From Puffinus mauretanicus (lineage: Eukaryota; Chordata; Aves; Procellariiformes; Procellariidae): a DNA stretch of 64,000 bases. The stretch's first letter is position 1. Every line of letters begins with the position of its first letter. A model generated the notes under the pieces. That model was given only the letters and a program-made list of their open reading frames with translations. It was not told the origin of the DNA and did no database searches. The translations under genes were made by a program, and so were the position numbers. The stretch is taken from assembly GCA_023333565.1 (NCBI GenBank), contig JAJKFH010000052.1, forward strand, positions 1,054,001 to 1,118,000. Direction: 5' to 3'. This document shows, in pieces, positions 26,501-41,500 of this stretch.

Positions 26501-29500
26501 GGTTGTTCTAAATTTAGATCTCTCCCTCCTGGGATTGTTTTACTGTCAACTTGTGCCTTAACTCAGAAAGAGCTACACAGTAAATACCTACTCCCAGGGC
26601 TGGGCGCTTCGAAGGAGAGTCTTGGCGGCCGTGTACTCCATGAATCCGGTGTCGTTGAACAAGCTCATCTGCTGAAGGGTCTGTCCAATAGTGATCAGCT
26701 GTTTTTAGCTTGGTGTACTCCAGAGCACATGGTCCAACTAAGAAAAGAGCCCGAGAGAAAACTTCTGAGTCTGTTCAGAAACGTACTTAGTCTTATCCTG
26801 CTGGCCAAGCACTAAAAGTGAGATTTCCTTCTCAAGCCAAGTGAATATTAATGATCACTTAATGATCCTACAGGATCAGCCCATAATATAGACAATACAT
26901 ATAACAACACATCAGGTCCTATTATCTAGGGCTGTATAAAAATATTCCTGTAGGACACAATACCCTGCCATAGCAGCATTAGTAGTTACAATCTGCTAGC
27001 AAGCATTCAGTAAAAAGCCATTCCCATTCTGTTCTCTGATCCCACCAATAATTAATAATAAAAACAGATGCTCTTGTAAGCAACAGAACAACATCTTCTA
27101 TGTTGCTCTACTATAAATAATTAAACTACATGCTAGAGAGAAAAATCACCCTTTGTAACACTACCATAATACAAAATTTTTTAAGAAACAATTTATTTTC
27201 TTTAGCATAAGAAGTAACTTTGCAAGAACTTACCTAGGAGAGAAGCCAGTATTGGGCCACAAACAGGATCTGCCAGTAAAGCTTCTTTTTCATAATATTT
27301 ACTAGGAATAGAAGATCAGAGTCCAGTTAAAAACACTGGCGGTTATCTTTAAAAGCTCTTATGCCTCCTAGTAGCATGAGGCCATTGACTTTAAAAATAT
27401 CACACGTTACTGCTTACCAGAAAAGCATGCCAAAGGAAGCAAAAGAGATAAGGACAGAGAAGCTGGACAGGCTGCTATTAACCTGACAACTCCTTAGCAT
27501 TTGCTGTGGGCCCCCCAGTAGTCCAGTGGAAGTCGACTGTGTGTGCAGGGGGAAGCATGATGACTGAAGTCACGTTCCAGGTCAGACTTCATACTTAATA
27601 AAAACTCATTTCAAGAGCAAATTCAGACAATTAAATGACCTATATAAAAGGGAAGATTTAAGAGTTTAGGGTTCTAAGAGTTTTACCAAGGCTGAAAACA
27701 GGATCTAGGCTGTACATCTGGAGCGCTGTGCACATAGCGAAGCAGAACACATTTTCAAAGCTTGTTTTCAGTTACAGTTCCAACACAAAATTTCCAGCAA
27801 TGGAATTTTGCTGTGATTATCAAATACACTCTTTCACACAATGGGCCATTAAGAAAACTGTGTATCTAAACAGCCAGAGACAGGACCAAAGGGATCCAAA
27901 CCCCATATATTTTCTGAACTTGACAGGTAGAGGAAAAGCAGTTGCTAGGATTACCTAGAAATCACCGATGCATGCATCTCCTCTAAAAGCTGTAATGGAG
28001 CTTGACTGGCTCAGCTCACCTACTGATCTTGTAAAGAAGAAATGTTGTGTTGGGTTTTCAGGTAAAGAAGGCTTTTACAACATGGTGTGTCCTGAACTAT
28101 TTTTAAAGATCATTAAAATATATCGTAAGAAAGCAATGGAGAGTTAATTTATCCCATTTTAGACATCTGCTTTAGAATTAGATAATTTCCTAAACTATAT
28201 CAATAACATTAATAGATATCCACGGACCATAAAGGGAGCCTAGAACAACCAGTTCAATGAACCTGCACTCCAGACTTCTATATTTAACAAGATGACCACC
28301 ACCCCTACTTTGGATCCATATTCTGCCCCGATCAGCTGTGTAATCTCAGGCAAGTCACTTCTCCTCAGTATGCTCATTCTGCCTCATCTATTTTTGAACT
28401 GGGCTCTCGAGAGGCAGGAGCTTGCCTTTTGCTAAATGTGTTTACCCAGTATATTTGATTTGGGGCTTTGGGCACTAATGCAATATGGAGACAAACAATA
28501 ACACTCTGCAAGCAATTTTGTCAGTTTTCTACAGAGACCAAGAGATCCACACATTCTTAAACATCTCTTCCATCTGCGAGGACTAATTTTGAAACACTGT
28601 CAAGAAAAATGAACTGCTACAAATAGTAGTTCTTGAAATGACCCCAAAGTCTTCCCATCACAGCAGGCAAAGCTGACTTGTAAAACCACATAGTGAAAAA
28701 ATCAAAACACCCAAATTTCTTGAACTGTCATTATCCTCTGCTGTCTCTTCCACTAGATGGGGCTCAAACTCTAAACCATCTTCTCTTCCTCAAGAACAGA
28801 ATTGCTGAAGGACTTGAACATGGAGCATTTGAGCAGTAATGTCACAAAAATGCATGAGAACAAGCCTTATGAAGAGGTTTGTTTTATTCACTAAGTCAGG
28901 TTCTCAAAATCACACACCTGCAATTAAGGACCTGATCCTAACTCATTCGAATGGATGGAGAAGGCAGTAAGATGAACATCTACAATACAACAGTTGAGAC
29001 TGAACTCTCTTGTCATGTCTCCAGGTGAATTACATGGAAAAAGTAATTAAAAAATCCTTGTATCCATGTATCAGCAGACATATTGATACATTGGACTAAA
29101 ATGCTTTCATTAACTATGTCTCTGGGACACAGCCAACCCTCCCACTGTCTCTTGTGCACACAGCTCTTAAAACAAACTGGCATTACATATCCCAGAGCAA
29201 CAATTTGCTTTGAACAGCACAAAGACCTTTCTTCCATTCTCTTTCTTTTTAGTGGCAAGATAGATCATGAAAATAAAGCTGATGACAAGGAAAATAGTAA
29301 TGCAAACTTGGAAAATACTGTGAGAATAAGTTCCTCTGCCCTAGCTCTCTTCCTTTTTCAGACCCATGGGCTTTGGACAGCCAAGAATGTGTCCCCCCAG
29401 TGCAGAATTACAACCACTGCGAAAAATTGCAATGGCAGGGGGTACAGATGTACTTTTCTGGGACCATATCAAGCTTTAGGGTTCCTACCATTCTCTTCTT

Positions 29501-32500
29501 ATGGGAAATTGTCCCCAGTGTGCCCCTTAATTCTTCTTTATCAGTTATGGGAGGGTAGGAAGGCACAAAGGGTAGAGTTAAGAACTACCTCTTGGGAAAC
29601 CAAAGCTAATGCTCGACAGTAGGAAGTGATGATAGAGTAGATAGAGCATGTCACAGAAGAGAGAGGACTTGTCTTTTCCTCTTAAAGAGTCCCTGTGGAT
29701 TACATCCATAAAGCATTGATGCTCTTCTCTGGTTTTGCAAGGGAAGACTCACTTTACACAAAACTTGAATTTTCTAAAAAGGAAACATGATTAAAAAAAC
29801 TTTTTTCACAGCCCTAAGGGTTTATGTCATTAACTCCTCCTGTTGTAAATTCATTTCCTCTTCTTTTACCTACAAAGGGCATTTTCTTCCCTGACCTCCT
29901 AAAATTCCAAAGGATTATTTTTAACTAATGTAAGTGAACTAAGCACTCCTGACCTATTAGAAGACACTTCTATTCCACTAAGTCGCTGAGGTCTAGGTCC
30001 CATTAGAATTTGGGCATCTAATATCTACTGAAACCTGAGGTGCCTAAGTGAGTGGAAAGGATCAGGGCTTCACATGCTTCCGAATGCATCACTCTCTATG
30101 GTAGCACTGTTCAATATTGCCAACTTTAGAAAAAATTAAAAGAAGTCCTTAATAAACTCTAAGTTAGTTTTTCAGCTGATTTCTGGAAAGCTGTAACATT
30201 TTTTGTGAGTCTGAAACATGTCAATGATTCAAAACGAAAGTACAATTTCTTCTAAATGTCTGGTTTTCTTCCTGCCAGAAGTCTGCATCACAGAAGTTTG
30301 AAGAAGACTTTTGATTAAATCCCTTGTTGCATCCTAATCACATCAGTCCAACAAATCCCTGCGCTTCTGATTCCTTCCTTACCTGCAGTTATCAACAATA
30401 TACTGCACAATCTTGTCGAGCACTTTCTCAATCAATGCTGTCCGAACCCATATGTGTTTGATGGCCTGAGGTGTCAGGACAGGTGTTTTGCTTGTGGTTG
30501 ATCCCTGCCTCCTGAGGGGTTCCTGCCCATTCGGCTGATTTTTCCTGCAAAAGGAGATAAAGTAAAAGTAGTCAGAATTCAGACTCTTCTCACAGAAAGC
30601 TCTCCAGTGAAAGACTGCATGGAGAGGTGTCGGAATACACAGCATGTATCTGACAAATGCGTATCTGTATACTAGCTGTCTACATTACCACATTAGCACT
30701 CACTACCACTGGGGTGCAGAGTTTTAGTCAGTCCATTATCAGGGATTTCTGAAAATCTTGGCTCTAACTAATGATTTAGGATGTCTCAGTTCTGAGTTAT
30801 GAATAGCAGAAGTCTGTAAGGATTATCCAAGTCACAGACAGATGCTAAACAAGCTCTAAAAAAACCCCCAAACAGGTCTGTATTAGGTGCCTCGGGCTAG
30901 GTAGTCACCTACCAAAAATATCTTCTCTGCTTCTGCAGCTTTAGGAAAAGCCCAACATTTGAGCTCCTCCAAAACTCCCACATACTAGTCTGAAAGGAAT
31001 AAGCTGTAAATCCATTGCAGACCATATATCCCAAAAGAATGGGAAAAAACCAAAAAAAACCCCACCAAAATGCAAAGTGTAGCAGAAAATAAGTCGCACC
31101 TGATGACAAGAAGTTTGCTTCTTATCAAACAGAGCTTCACACTTAGTTGGGAAAGCCACAGGGAAGGTGGTAAAAAGAGGATTCTTGTCTCCCAGCTTTC
31201 TCTGGGAGAAGCTAGCCACGACCCCAAGAAGACACACAGCTGCTTCAGCATGAGATATTCCCATTGAGACAAGCAGCATGGAGCAGGATTTGAGGTAACA
31301 CAGGCAGAGCTTTTCCAGGGACCTCCTGCCATACCATCATCAGGTAATCCTTGGGCACAGGCTCATCTTTTTATTCTCTCTGTAAAGCACCATATATAGC
31401 TATAGCACAGTCTGCGCTAGTGCCTTGGCAGTGAGATCCTATCTCCTACCACCTACAGAATGACAACAAGACAACTAAGAGATAAGCAACATCAAACTGA
31501 GAAACTAGAACTATAGCAAATGAGCATCCAAAGCCAGCTGGGAGCTTGCTTGCAGCCAAGACCCCCTGCTTGTTCCTGCAGCATAAGCCAGCACAGCAAC
31601 AGGTCCACCTCAGAAACGGGGAGCTTAATGCTGCCTTTTAGCGGCAGGATGGCAAGCTAGCTACACAAAGCAAAATCACTTCCCAAGTGCGGCTGTCGAC
31701 AAGAACGCGGGGGCTGCTCAGCACAGTGGTCTCTGAACCACGCAGGAAGCTGTCATTCCTTTCTGTGGAGCTATCTGCTGCCCAGAAAATCTACTTGACC
31801 CCAGTCCAACGAGGGACAGTGGCATGCTGTGCCCCAGGCACGCTGTGGGACGGTGTTTTGCCGCATGAACAGGATGGTACTTTCCTCTGGAGACCCCAGT
31901 AGCTATGCTTCCTGCCATGCCACTGCACAGCTTCATGTGGTTGGAGCTGAAATTTGCATCATGCCAAGGAGCAGTTTTGTGCCTTCTCAGCACAAAATGC
32001 ATGCTCTTATCCACCCTGGGTGTCCTGCCACAGCGAGCATCCACCTCTCATCCACTGAGTGCTGGTATCCAAAATACATTTTCATGCTGACAGCAATGCT
32101 CCCTTCACTTCTTCGGTGCACGGACACAAATTATCACTTGCCAATGTTGAGATAATTAATGGCCTGAACAGATTTGGAACCAGAGACTGATTTTGAAGCT
32201 GAATGTGCTGCCTAGAGCCTTCCAGTTTCTAAAAGGTGGCCCACAAAAATGAAAATGGGTTCGTTCTCTCCGTTTTTCATCCCTGCTGCCTAGCAAATTA
32301 GCTGAAATGTGAATTTGTGTTCCCTTCCTCCCTCCCCGCTAGCTTTGCCTGCGGCATTCGTTATGTAAGACAAGATGACAACACTGCTCCATACTGAATA
32401 CCTAACATGCAGCCACAAGTCACAACGCACAATTTTGTAAGGTGGTACCAGCCACACAGAGTCTTCTGTGACAGCACTGGTGGGGCACTGCCCCAAATCC

Positions 32501-35500
32501 TCTCCTCCTAAAGTATATAATGCAATTAAGCCCCATGTCCACAACATAGCAGGTGGTGAAGCTGTGCCAGCCCTGCCACAGCATGTGATGACATCTTGTG
32601 ATGGGTCCATACTCTGGCGTCAGGCAATATAATGCAGCTGCAGGAGAAAGGTACACTATAGAGCTGAGCACTGGGAGAGCTTCCTACTTCTGCACAGTAC
32701 TGCAGGTTTTCCTTGGCTCTCCATACACTGCATAGGGCTGGCAGTGGAAGACTAACCCTCTTAATCTCCTTCCCAGAAAATTTGCCCCTTAAAACAACAG
32801 AAAAGAAGGTTCAATTTTGTCCTAATGAAAAGAGAAACCCTGATGTCTTCAACAATCTGCAGCAGAAAAATCCATGTTATCAAATGATCCTTTCTTTGAC
32901 AGCACTCAGGTCCCCTTTCAGGAAAATGTTCAATTACAAAGACTAAATACAATAGTTGGATGCTGTCTTGAGTGAGATCTGTAATTCCTCTCCGCGTTTA
33001 CAAAGTCCCTAGTCCTCCATTAGGCCATGACGGAACCTCTACAAAGCAACACACATGCAGTGACAATCCCAAGTCAAGAAATACATGTGACACCATTAAC
33101 ATCAGAGGAATTCAAATGTGTTTAATTGCACCCTAAACAGGGGCTTTCTTAAGCCATAGCCTCAGGAGCAATTAGACTGCTTACAGCACTTGTGTCTCAT
33201 TTTGTACGTTCAATGAAGCAAGTCCACCCCCTGCAGTATTTCCTAATAGAGTCTCTTTGCTGTACATATTATCTACAGCACTTAAAATTTGTGGTTGTTA
33301 ATAGCTGAAAACCACACCAAATTTCTCGAAGAGAAACCACAGATTTTAAGTTCATTTCCTCCTTTCTGTTAGAGGACACAGCCAAAGGTCTCTGGTGGTT
33401 AGAGTAGAGTTCATGTGGGCTCTTAACCAAGGAGGAAGGCTGGGGAGTTTTCAATAGAAAGCATCCTTCTTCTCAACATCTAAAAAACTAAAAGTAATAA
33501 AATCCCAGTCTATATCAGTAGGCACACAATTAAAAAATATATCAAAAATAGGACATGCCTGTTAAAAACTACATAACGAAGTCTAATATTTAGAAGTCTA
33601 ATAAAGATAAATGCCAGAAAACTACACAGAAATGTAAGTATAAGTGCTAGTTTAAACAATTGTCAATAACTGAAGACTTCAACACAACACAAATTGAAGT
33701 CAAGCTCTCTTGACAAAGCCCTTCAACAGCAAGTTGATCAAGAGGCTAAAAGTTCCTACAATGTACAAAGACCTCTTAAGGCTTAGCAGAGCCACTGCAC
33801 TACCATCTACAAACAGAAGAAAAAAATCTCCTGTCCTGAGTTTACAAGACACACATCCCACAGGCTCAGGCACTGTGACTCAGTCAGCAGAACCACATGG
33901 AAAATTTTAATTGCACTATTCACCACTAGCAAGAAGTTTAGGACTTTCAGCAATCTCAAGTCCTTGACTCCAGCGCAAATTCAGTTGTGCTCAAGTCCAG
34001 CATGTACTTAACTGCTTTCCTATAATTAGTCTCTCACTGCTGACCGCCTCTTCTTGAGTTCATCCTTCTTCCTATCATTCTTTGTATCCATTAACTTAAC
34101 TATTTCTACCATAATACCCACAAATCTTCTGTTATTGGTTTGGCAAGGAGCGTGCCAAAACAGCTTTTCCAGTAAGTCTGTTCTTCAGTTCCTCTGAACC
34201 ATATCCCTGAACCTGCCACCCATATTCCTTCCCACCAACAGTCCAAACTGGTCCACCATACCCTGATTGTAAGCACTCTCTAAAATCACCAGTTATTCTT
34301 CGCTTTTATTCCTTTGTGTGGGCTGGATGCGCTGATCCGCTATACTGAGAAGCAAAACAAAACACCAAAGACCCAATTCCCAACCTCTGTCTCTTTGCTA
34401 GCCGTCAGCTTGATGAAACAAAAACATTTGCCTTAAAGTTACAGACGCTAAAGACACAAAGCTTTAAAAAATGTGGCCAAGAAAGACCCCTTTGCATTTA
34501 CCAAGAAGTCTCTGTATCTTCTCCATGCTGCGCACACATCGCTTGAATTCTGCTGACAAAAAAAACCTCAGCCTCACCTGCCTTCTACCTGCTGCTGCAG
34601 CTCCTGCACTTTCTTGCATATGTCTCCAGCTATTGCATACGTCTTGCCAACTTTGGTGAACAGAGCAGCCACCTTGTCAGTCCGCAGGAAGCCGGCAGCC
34701 CTGCGCTTCAGCATGTGCAGGAGACATGCTTCCACAACACCTGCAAGAAAGGGAAGGAGATAATGATATGGGTACTGCGTTCCTTCAGTCTTCTCTTCGG
34801 TGAATGGCATCTGCGACCACCCACCGGTCAGGTGTGGAGTCAAGAGAACGGGGTGGGGGGAGAAGAGATGACAGAAAGACAGACTAGATCCCAAAATCAG
34901 CTGATGCAAGCATGTGTCTAATTTGCAACAATAAGCACCTTGTAAGTTACAGATAACGTCAGTACATAAACGAACCAAAGGACTGAAATATCTCCCAGTA
35001 TTTTCACCCCATTTTACGCATGTCACTGTGAAGGAATTCCCGATTCTACTGAAAATGAAGCCAAAGGCAAAACCTCTTCTCAACTCCTTGTGGCAGAACT
35101 AGGTCACCCAACTCAAGATATAATGAGCTAGAAGTCTGCTTTTACTGATGATCTCTGTTTTGAGCAGGGGCTCCTAATTATCTTTGGGAGTTGCTGCATT
35201 CATTTCTCCCACTTGTATTTCTCCATATGGTCTGGTGTTTGCAATGAAAAGGACTAACTGGAGGTCATACTTTGCTGTTATTTGCTACTCATTTTTAAAA
35301 TCACGTTGTAGGAATTTTGGCACTGGCCTGTGAAGAATGATACTGGCAAGAAGGCATCTGATGTAAGTTATACAGAGTTCAGGTGCAAACCTGAACTGAT
35401 CTCTGAATGCAGAATGTGAGAAATTGCTGTATTTAACCAACTACTGGCATGCAGTCGATTGCTGTGTATCATTTAATCTATCTAGTGACCACACAGCTTT

Positions 35501-38500
35501 CATGGCCACAGGATCTTGATTTGCAGAAGCAGGGTAGAACAAATCATCCTTTTATTTCTGATTATTAAAATATTAACTCTTCATGTCCCAAATAGAAGTG
35601 AGATACTTTCACTATGCCACCTCTCACTGGAAATAGGTATGAAAATAACAAGAAGTCTACCAACCCCCTTCCCCTCAACTCCCTATGTATTCCATTCTCC
35701 TCTGGCAAAGGGAAGTGTACAAGAAAAGCACGAGACATTGGTTAACATCACATTGGGTAACACGATTGGGAAGGAAGTCAGATGCAATGAGACTACGGTA
35801 TACAGAGAAACCCATGGGACAGTGAACTTAAACATCACCACTGGCCATTTCAGTTCACTCTGCACTGATGAGTGGTCCACAGCTTGCAGCTACTCCAGGC
35901 TCTCTGCGTATTCCCGCCGTCCTGAGTTACACCGGGTTTGTCACCTCAAACACAATTACAAATAGCTAGGCCTGTAACAAGCTTCCACCACCACTCAGAT
36001 AGACTCTCTGATTTGAAATGCTTAACACAACTTAATCGAGTTATGTTGTGGGCATCCATGTTCCAGCCTAGAAAATTCTCCAAGCGCCAGGGGCAAGCTC
36101 CTAGAAGAACGACTTGTTCAAGTCCTTGCATCCGTTACAAAGATCTCCAGGGTAAGATGCCACACACCCAGCGACCGTGCATCTTGACATGGTAGGATGT
36201 ACAGCCTGGACAAGCAGCAGCCATCGGCTACCGGATCTTTTAAGGGATCAACTGCAACTCAGACACCTCTCGGTTAGGAGCTAGAGAACAAAGTGGCAGA
36301 CCTCAGGAAAAGACAGCATCACCTGTGACTGGTATGAAGTTACTCTGCAATCACAGGTACTGAAGATGAACCAGTTGTTAGGACACCTGCTGGACTAAAA
36401 TCATAGGGTCTACTGGAAAATAAATAGGAAACTGAACGATTATGCTAGGGAAGATAAACCCCTCCCAAAGCACTGGAGATCACTACAAGACAATAAAGCC
36501 TGGTAAGATAGGCTCACCTTCCAACAGAGCCCATCATCTAGCTTTGGACAGAAAGATTAAAAGGCCTATGAACTGAGAAGAAAACGTAACACTACTACAG
36601 CCTGAGAAGGAATAGAGATGCAGCCAGACCTACAACTACAGCAGATCCACCTGTGAGGTTCATTTTGCAAACCTTTTGTAACATGCTCTGATGGTCACCA
36701 ATAAAACGCCACGTTGCACTATTTCAGCCTTGCAAGACTGTCCATCAGAAATCTAACCAGGTCTCATTTAAACTGCTGCAGGAAAAAGAAACAAGATAAA
36801 TACAAATAAAAAACAAAATAAAAACCAAGCCTTCCCTGTCTATCAGCTTTTAAATCGAGACTGCAGATGACTCATCCAGTCAACACTGTCCATACAAAGG
36901 TATGAAGGAGAACAGAGGGAGGGGAAAAAACCCAACTTTATCTGCAAGATGTGCCCTCACTGAAACCAAGGCAGGCATGCCAGCCCTTACAGAAGGGTCT
37001 CAGTTCAGCATCTGAGCGATGCTCTCCTGTGTTTATTGACAGCAGGCACTCCTGCGGTAAATTGCAGCTAGAATAGCCACATTAAATTTTTGTTACGAGT
37101 AACAAATGGTACTCCATCTGCTCTGATACACATTGCATCTCTCACAAGATTCAGCAGCTAATTTTGAAAGAAGGTAGTATTTTGTTGCGCTTTAAGCCCA
37201 ATACTGTCAGGTGCTGAGCATTTCCCGAAGATCCTCCCTCCTTATTGTACTTAACGGCCTCCAAATCCCGTAATACCTGAAAGCCTGCATCTGAAAAAGA
37301 CCTATCCTCACTGCTCAGTCCCTGAAAACTAACCCAAGTCCCAGGCGAGACTGAATGGCATGCAGAAACACCTCCTGCATTTAGGTGGCCTAGAAGCCAC
37401 GGCAGTCGGGGGATCAGAGGATGTGACTGCATTGAACAGCGTTAGTAAAAACATCCCCTTCATCTCCAGCACTGCCACCCTATTTCTTTGCTTTGCAAGA
37501 CTGAAGAACGACCTGCTGAATGAACAAAAAAAATTAAGAGAAGCGTTTATGAGGTATTAATAACTTCACATTTTGTGTCTCATCACTCTGGAAAAAAGAC
37601 AAGTCTAATTGGCTTCCTGCTATCACATCCTTACTATACAAATTAACCTAATGCGCGTGCAGAAAGCACAACCATTTGCTCTCAGAGTGCAGAAAACAGC
37701 ACTGAAAAACCAAATTGGAAATGCGCTGTGGGATAACCATGCCACTGTTTTGCTTTCAACTGTGAGGGCAGATATGTTTTTAAGCTAAGTAACATTGGAT
37801 AAAATCTGACAGAAGATAAAATTTCCATGGAAAGCCCTAATTTCCCTATGAGACCACCAGTGGAATTAAATACTGATGGCTTGGGGACTTGGGATTATTC
37901 ATTTTTAACGATTTTTAGCGAGATACAACTAACCTGAGTTAGCAAAGCCAAGTCCTCTAATTGTATACCCTGAATTCATTCTCTGTAAAACAAAAGAGTC
38001 AGCGTCTCTCTTCTCCTCCTTCCTAGACCTAAGTTTATTTAGACTGCAAATTCTTCAGAATAAATTTGATATATTCCCTTATTGTACAACCTATATGAGA
38101 ACCACCACAATCGAAACTCCAATTTCATCTTAAAATGAAACAAGAGACATGTACTATCTTAGTAGTCTTTCCTCAAGCTGCCTAATCTGAAGCCTGTCAC
38201 ACAAACGCTGTTGGCAAGCATGCCAAAAGCACAGGATCGTGATGCACTGTGCTGTGGCCAGCTTCTTCCAACGCTTGAACAACAGGGACAGTTCAAATAA
38301 ACACAGGAAAACCCTACACACACATAGCCATCCTCCAATAAATGAGTAACTCGGGAGATTGGCAAGCCCTGTGGAAAGCAGTACAGCTGGTATAAATGAA
38401 ACAGCACGTCTCATGTACTTGCTGATAATGAAGGACTTGGGTTTTGTTTTCTTCCTGGGTTTTCTTTTTTTCTTTTTTTTTTTTTTAATAAATAAAAGCA

Positions 38501-41500
38501 TTTGAGCATTCACAGCATTGAATTGATGTCTTCAGCATAAATGCTCATGCCATGCAAATCCACACCCCTTCTGTTTCCAGGGAAAATGGACAAAGTTGCT
38601 GTTGTGTTAAAGTGGACGAAAGCAATACTGACCCATTCATGTTATTTCCATGTCGCTGTAACCCAAATAAAACCTCACTGAGTGGTACAACAAGGTATTC
38701 ATATACTTTTACACCCACTACCTCTCTGAAAAAAATAGTGTGATTCACCTTTCTTTGTGATCCCTTATTTAATTGCTTATTACCTTCCAGTTTCACTGTC
38801 AACAGCACTGACAAACTGCTGTTTGGATGGATAGAGTATCCTAAATTTAAAAAAATTGGTTATTACCTTCTGGATTAGACTAAGGTCCCATTGCATCAAG
38901 CACTGTATAAACACGTACTGAGAGACAGTCAAATGCACATAGGTAAGACTGACAAAAAGTAGAAGAAAATATGTATAAATTTATCCCACTTTTTGCAGTG
39001 AGAGAACAGCATTCTTGAATACTTAAAAGACATCATCAGGAACTGAGGATCAAAGCATTTATCAGCATTTTATCTGTAGGTAGATTTAACTGGAAGCAGA
39101 GAAGAGAGATTATTCAGCCTTGTCCCCCTGTGAGATGGGCAGTAAGTCACTGTGTTTCTCTCCTCCATCATATCCCCAAGAAGGGAACACCAATAACCCC
39201 TCCATGATTAGGGCTTTGTTGCAGCTGGCCCTGGGCTATACTGGAATAACTGTCCTAGCATTTCTTACTGCTGTTTGCAAAGAGAGTCCTGCCTGGGCTG
39301 AACCCAGAGGAGTCCTAGCCCGGAGAAGCAAAAACCAAAGACTCACCGAGACGTTGTATGGCAACAACGGAACAGTGCCAATGGCCTCAGCTTCTGCAGA
39401 CTCCTGCTACGCATCTCTTAGGACATGAGCTTGATTGCATCAAACAAGGCTACCGAGCAGCAAATCTGGCACTGCTTCCCACGCTGGTATACTTCTCACC
39501 CAGAACTACTGCCTCAGAAGACAACCACCCCCTCACTTTTTTGCCCATATTATGCACAAAAGCCTAAGCGTGGCACTACTCCCTGGAAGGAGGACCAGGA
39601 CACACCGGCACGTCCCTGCCTGACCCCTCTCAGCAATCAGCTTATACCAGGAAACATCCGCTGCAATCAAAGGACATCTGTAGGTGGCAAAGGCAATGCC
39701 TGTGCTCTTACACAAGTGGGAGCCCAGTGCTGATGACATCTCTGCAAGCAAGGCTGTTTCTACTCAAAGGAAGAGGGAGCATCTGTGCATCTAACACAGA
39801 AGCAGCAGCGGGGGCGAGCACTGTTTGGTTGCCCACGGGGTTTTGCAAGGCCAGGTAGAGCGGCATGGGAAGAACAAAGAGTGATGACAGCATGGGATGT
39901 TCTTCACATCACAGTCATAGATCCTGTCTAGCAACCACCACAACAACTCTTAACCCAGCTACTGTTTTGCTCTTTCAATTAGAAATAAAGAAAATGAAAA
40001 AAGAAAAGCAGCTTTCTGGATTCCTGAAGCAACGCAGCAATAATTGGTTCCAAATCTTAAATGAAGCAACCTGCCTTTAAAAATAACTGCAAAGAAGTGC
40101 ATTCCTGTTGCTTAGGAAACAGGTTCTCTTCCCACCTTCATTGTTGCTTTCTTTCCTTTCTTTAAAACAATAAAATATTAATGAAACAAATTTAGTGGAA
40201 AGCACAACAGGCACAGCTTTAATTATTAATAAATGTTGCAGCTGCCATGGAGGGCAATTTTCACAGTAACTGTCCCTAAAGCCCCAATATTTAATTATCC
40301 CATTGTGACATTTCTCATCACAAGGACTTGGCATAACATCATTCGCCAACTGACTGTAATACACGTGTAGTGGTTATTTGCAAGGAGAGAGACACTGGAA
40401 TGAGCTGCTGGATTGCCTCAAAATGTATGTTCCACGGGATGAGAGATTAATGCACCATGTCCAGCTCTATGTGTAAGGCACCCTGAGATCTGGATTCAGG
40501 TTTTCGTCCCAGCCTGTGTGACCTTCAAGTCATTTCATTCTCCTCTACTTCACCCATAGACTGCGGCTAACAGTACTGTCTCCAACTTTTCTCTCCAGGC
40601 TCCTTTATACAAGGGAATTTTTCCAGAACAGCTAACTGACTTTACATTCACATCTGACCTAATCTGAATTAGCTTTCAGACACACAGTGGCTTTTATCCA
40701 GTTGAACTATAAAACATTTGAGGAGGAGAGTACATCCTGCAACACAGATGCCCTCCTATTCCGACCCAGGGGACCGTACAGATGCCACCTCCGTAGCGTA
40801 CGACAGCAGGAAGGCAGCCCTCCAACGCAGCGAGCGCCACAGGAGCTTCACAGCACAGTAGTTAAAGAGATCAGCTGCCTGGAAGAGTCAAGGAGGGCTT
40901 CTTGTTTACTGTGTGTCCAAAGGCAGACACCTTATTGCACCCTGTCAACATCACCCACGACCACATTCTCCTGCATGCGTGCACACACAACCAAGCTCAG
41001 TCAAAAAGGAAACTTTAACACATCCTGAACAAACTCGCAGAAGAAACACCTCAAGCTGCAGAATCTTTTAAAAGACACGAGAGGACCTTGACAGTGGTGC
41101 TCAAATAGCTTTACGGAGAGGAAATGCCAGATATTTGAGCACGTCCCCTTAGCTCCACTCACCTTTTCTCTTTTTGTTTCTCTTCTGTTTTAAACCAACC
41201 ACAAAAATTAGATTTCTATTTCCTAAGCATTGGATTAAAACAGTAAAAGCACATTTTTTACAGCGAAATAAGCCAGCATTTACAACTCTTACTCCTGAAA
41301 TCCTCCACATCTCCCCAGGAAAGTCTCTCCTTTTCTGTGCAAGAAGGCCTCCACAAACCCATTGCTCTGCAGTTAGGCTGCTTACGCTTCTTGCATTCTG
41401 GTAATCTGCAAGGGAATTAGCATTGTTTCTTGGCCAGCCCTTGGATTTAAATCAATTCTCCGGCAGGCTCTCGGCATTCATCTTGTAGGCTTGTGGGAAT

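Larger units (their letters stand above)
20350..26591 (-). other. SGSM2 introns 6-11 (central block)
   Basis: Introns 20350-21793, 21924-22473, 22635-24361, 24430-25460, 25586-26030 and 26166-26591 contain no recognised additional exon. Intron 11 (20350-21793), upstream of the cassette exon, has T-rich runs near 21359-21367 and 21741-21770 that read as A-rich on the gene strand. Confidence 0.6.
26738..30382 (-). other. SGSM2 introns 4 and 5
   Basis: Intron 5 (26738-27233) holds nothing recognised. Intron 4 (27302-30382) contains a MIR-like relic at 28321-28395 and short frames without similarity, including 29083-29622. A region near 29985-30060 has wording of an unclassified amniote repeat. 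Confidence 0.6.

Noticed and set aside
34574..35083. 169-codon minus frame
   Set aside because: Its last third is SGSM2 exon 3 read in frame with the preceding intron. Only 34578-34740 is coding, with a clear acceptor at 34741-34742.
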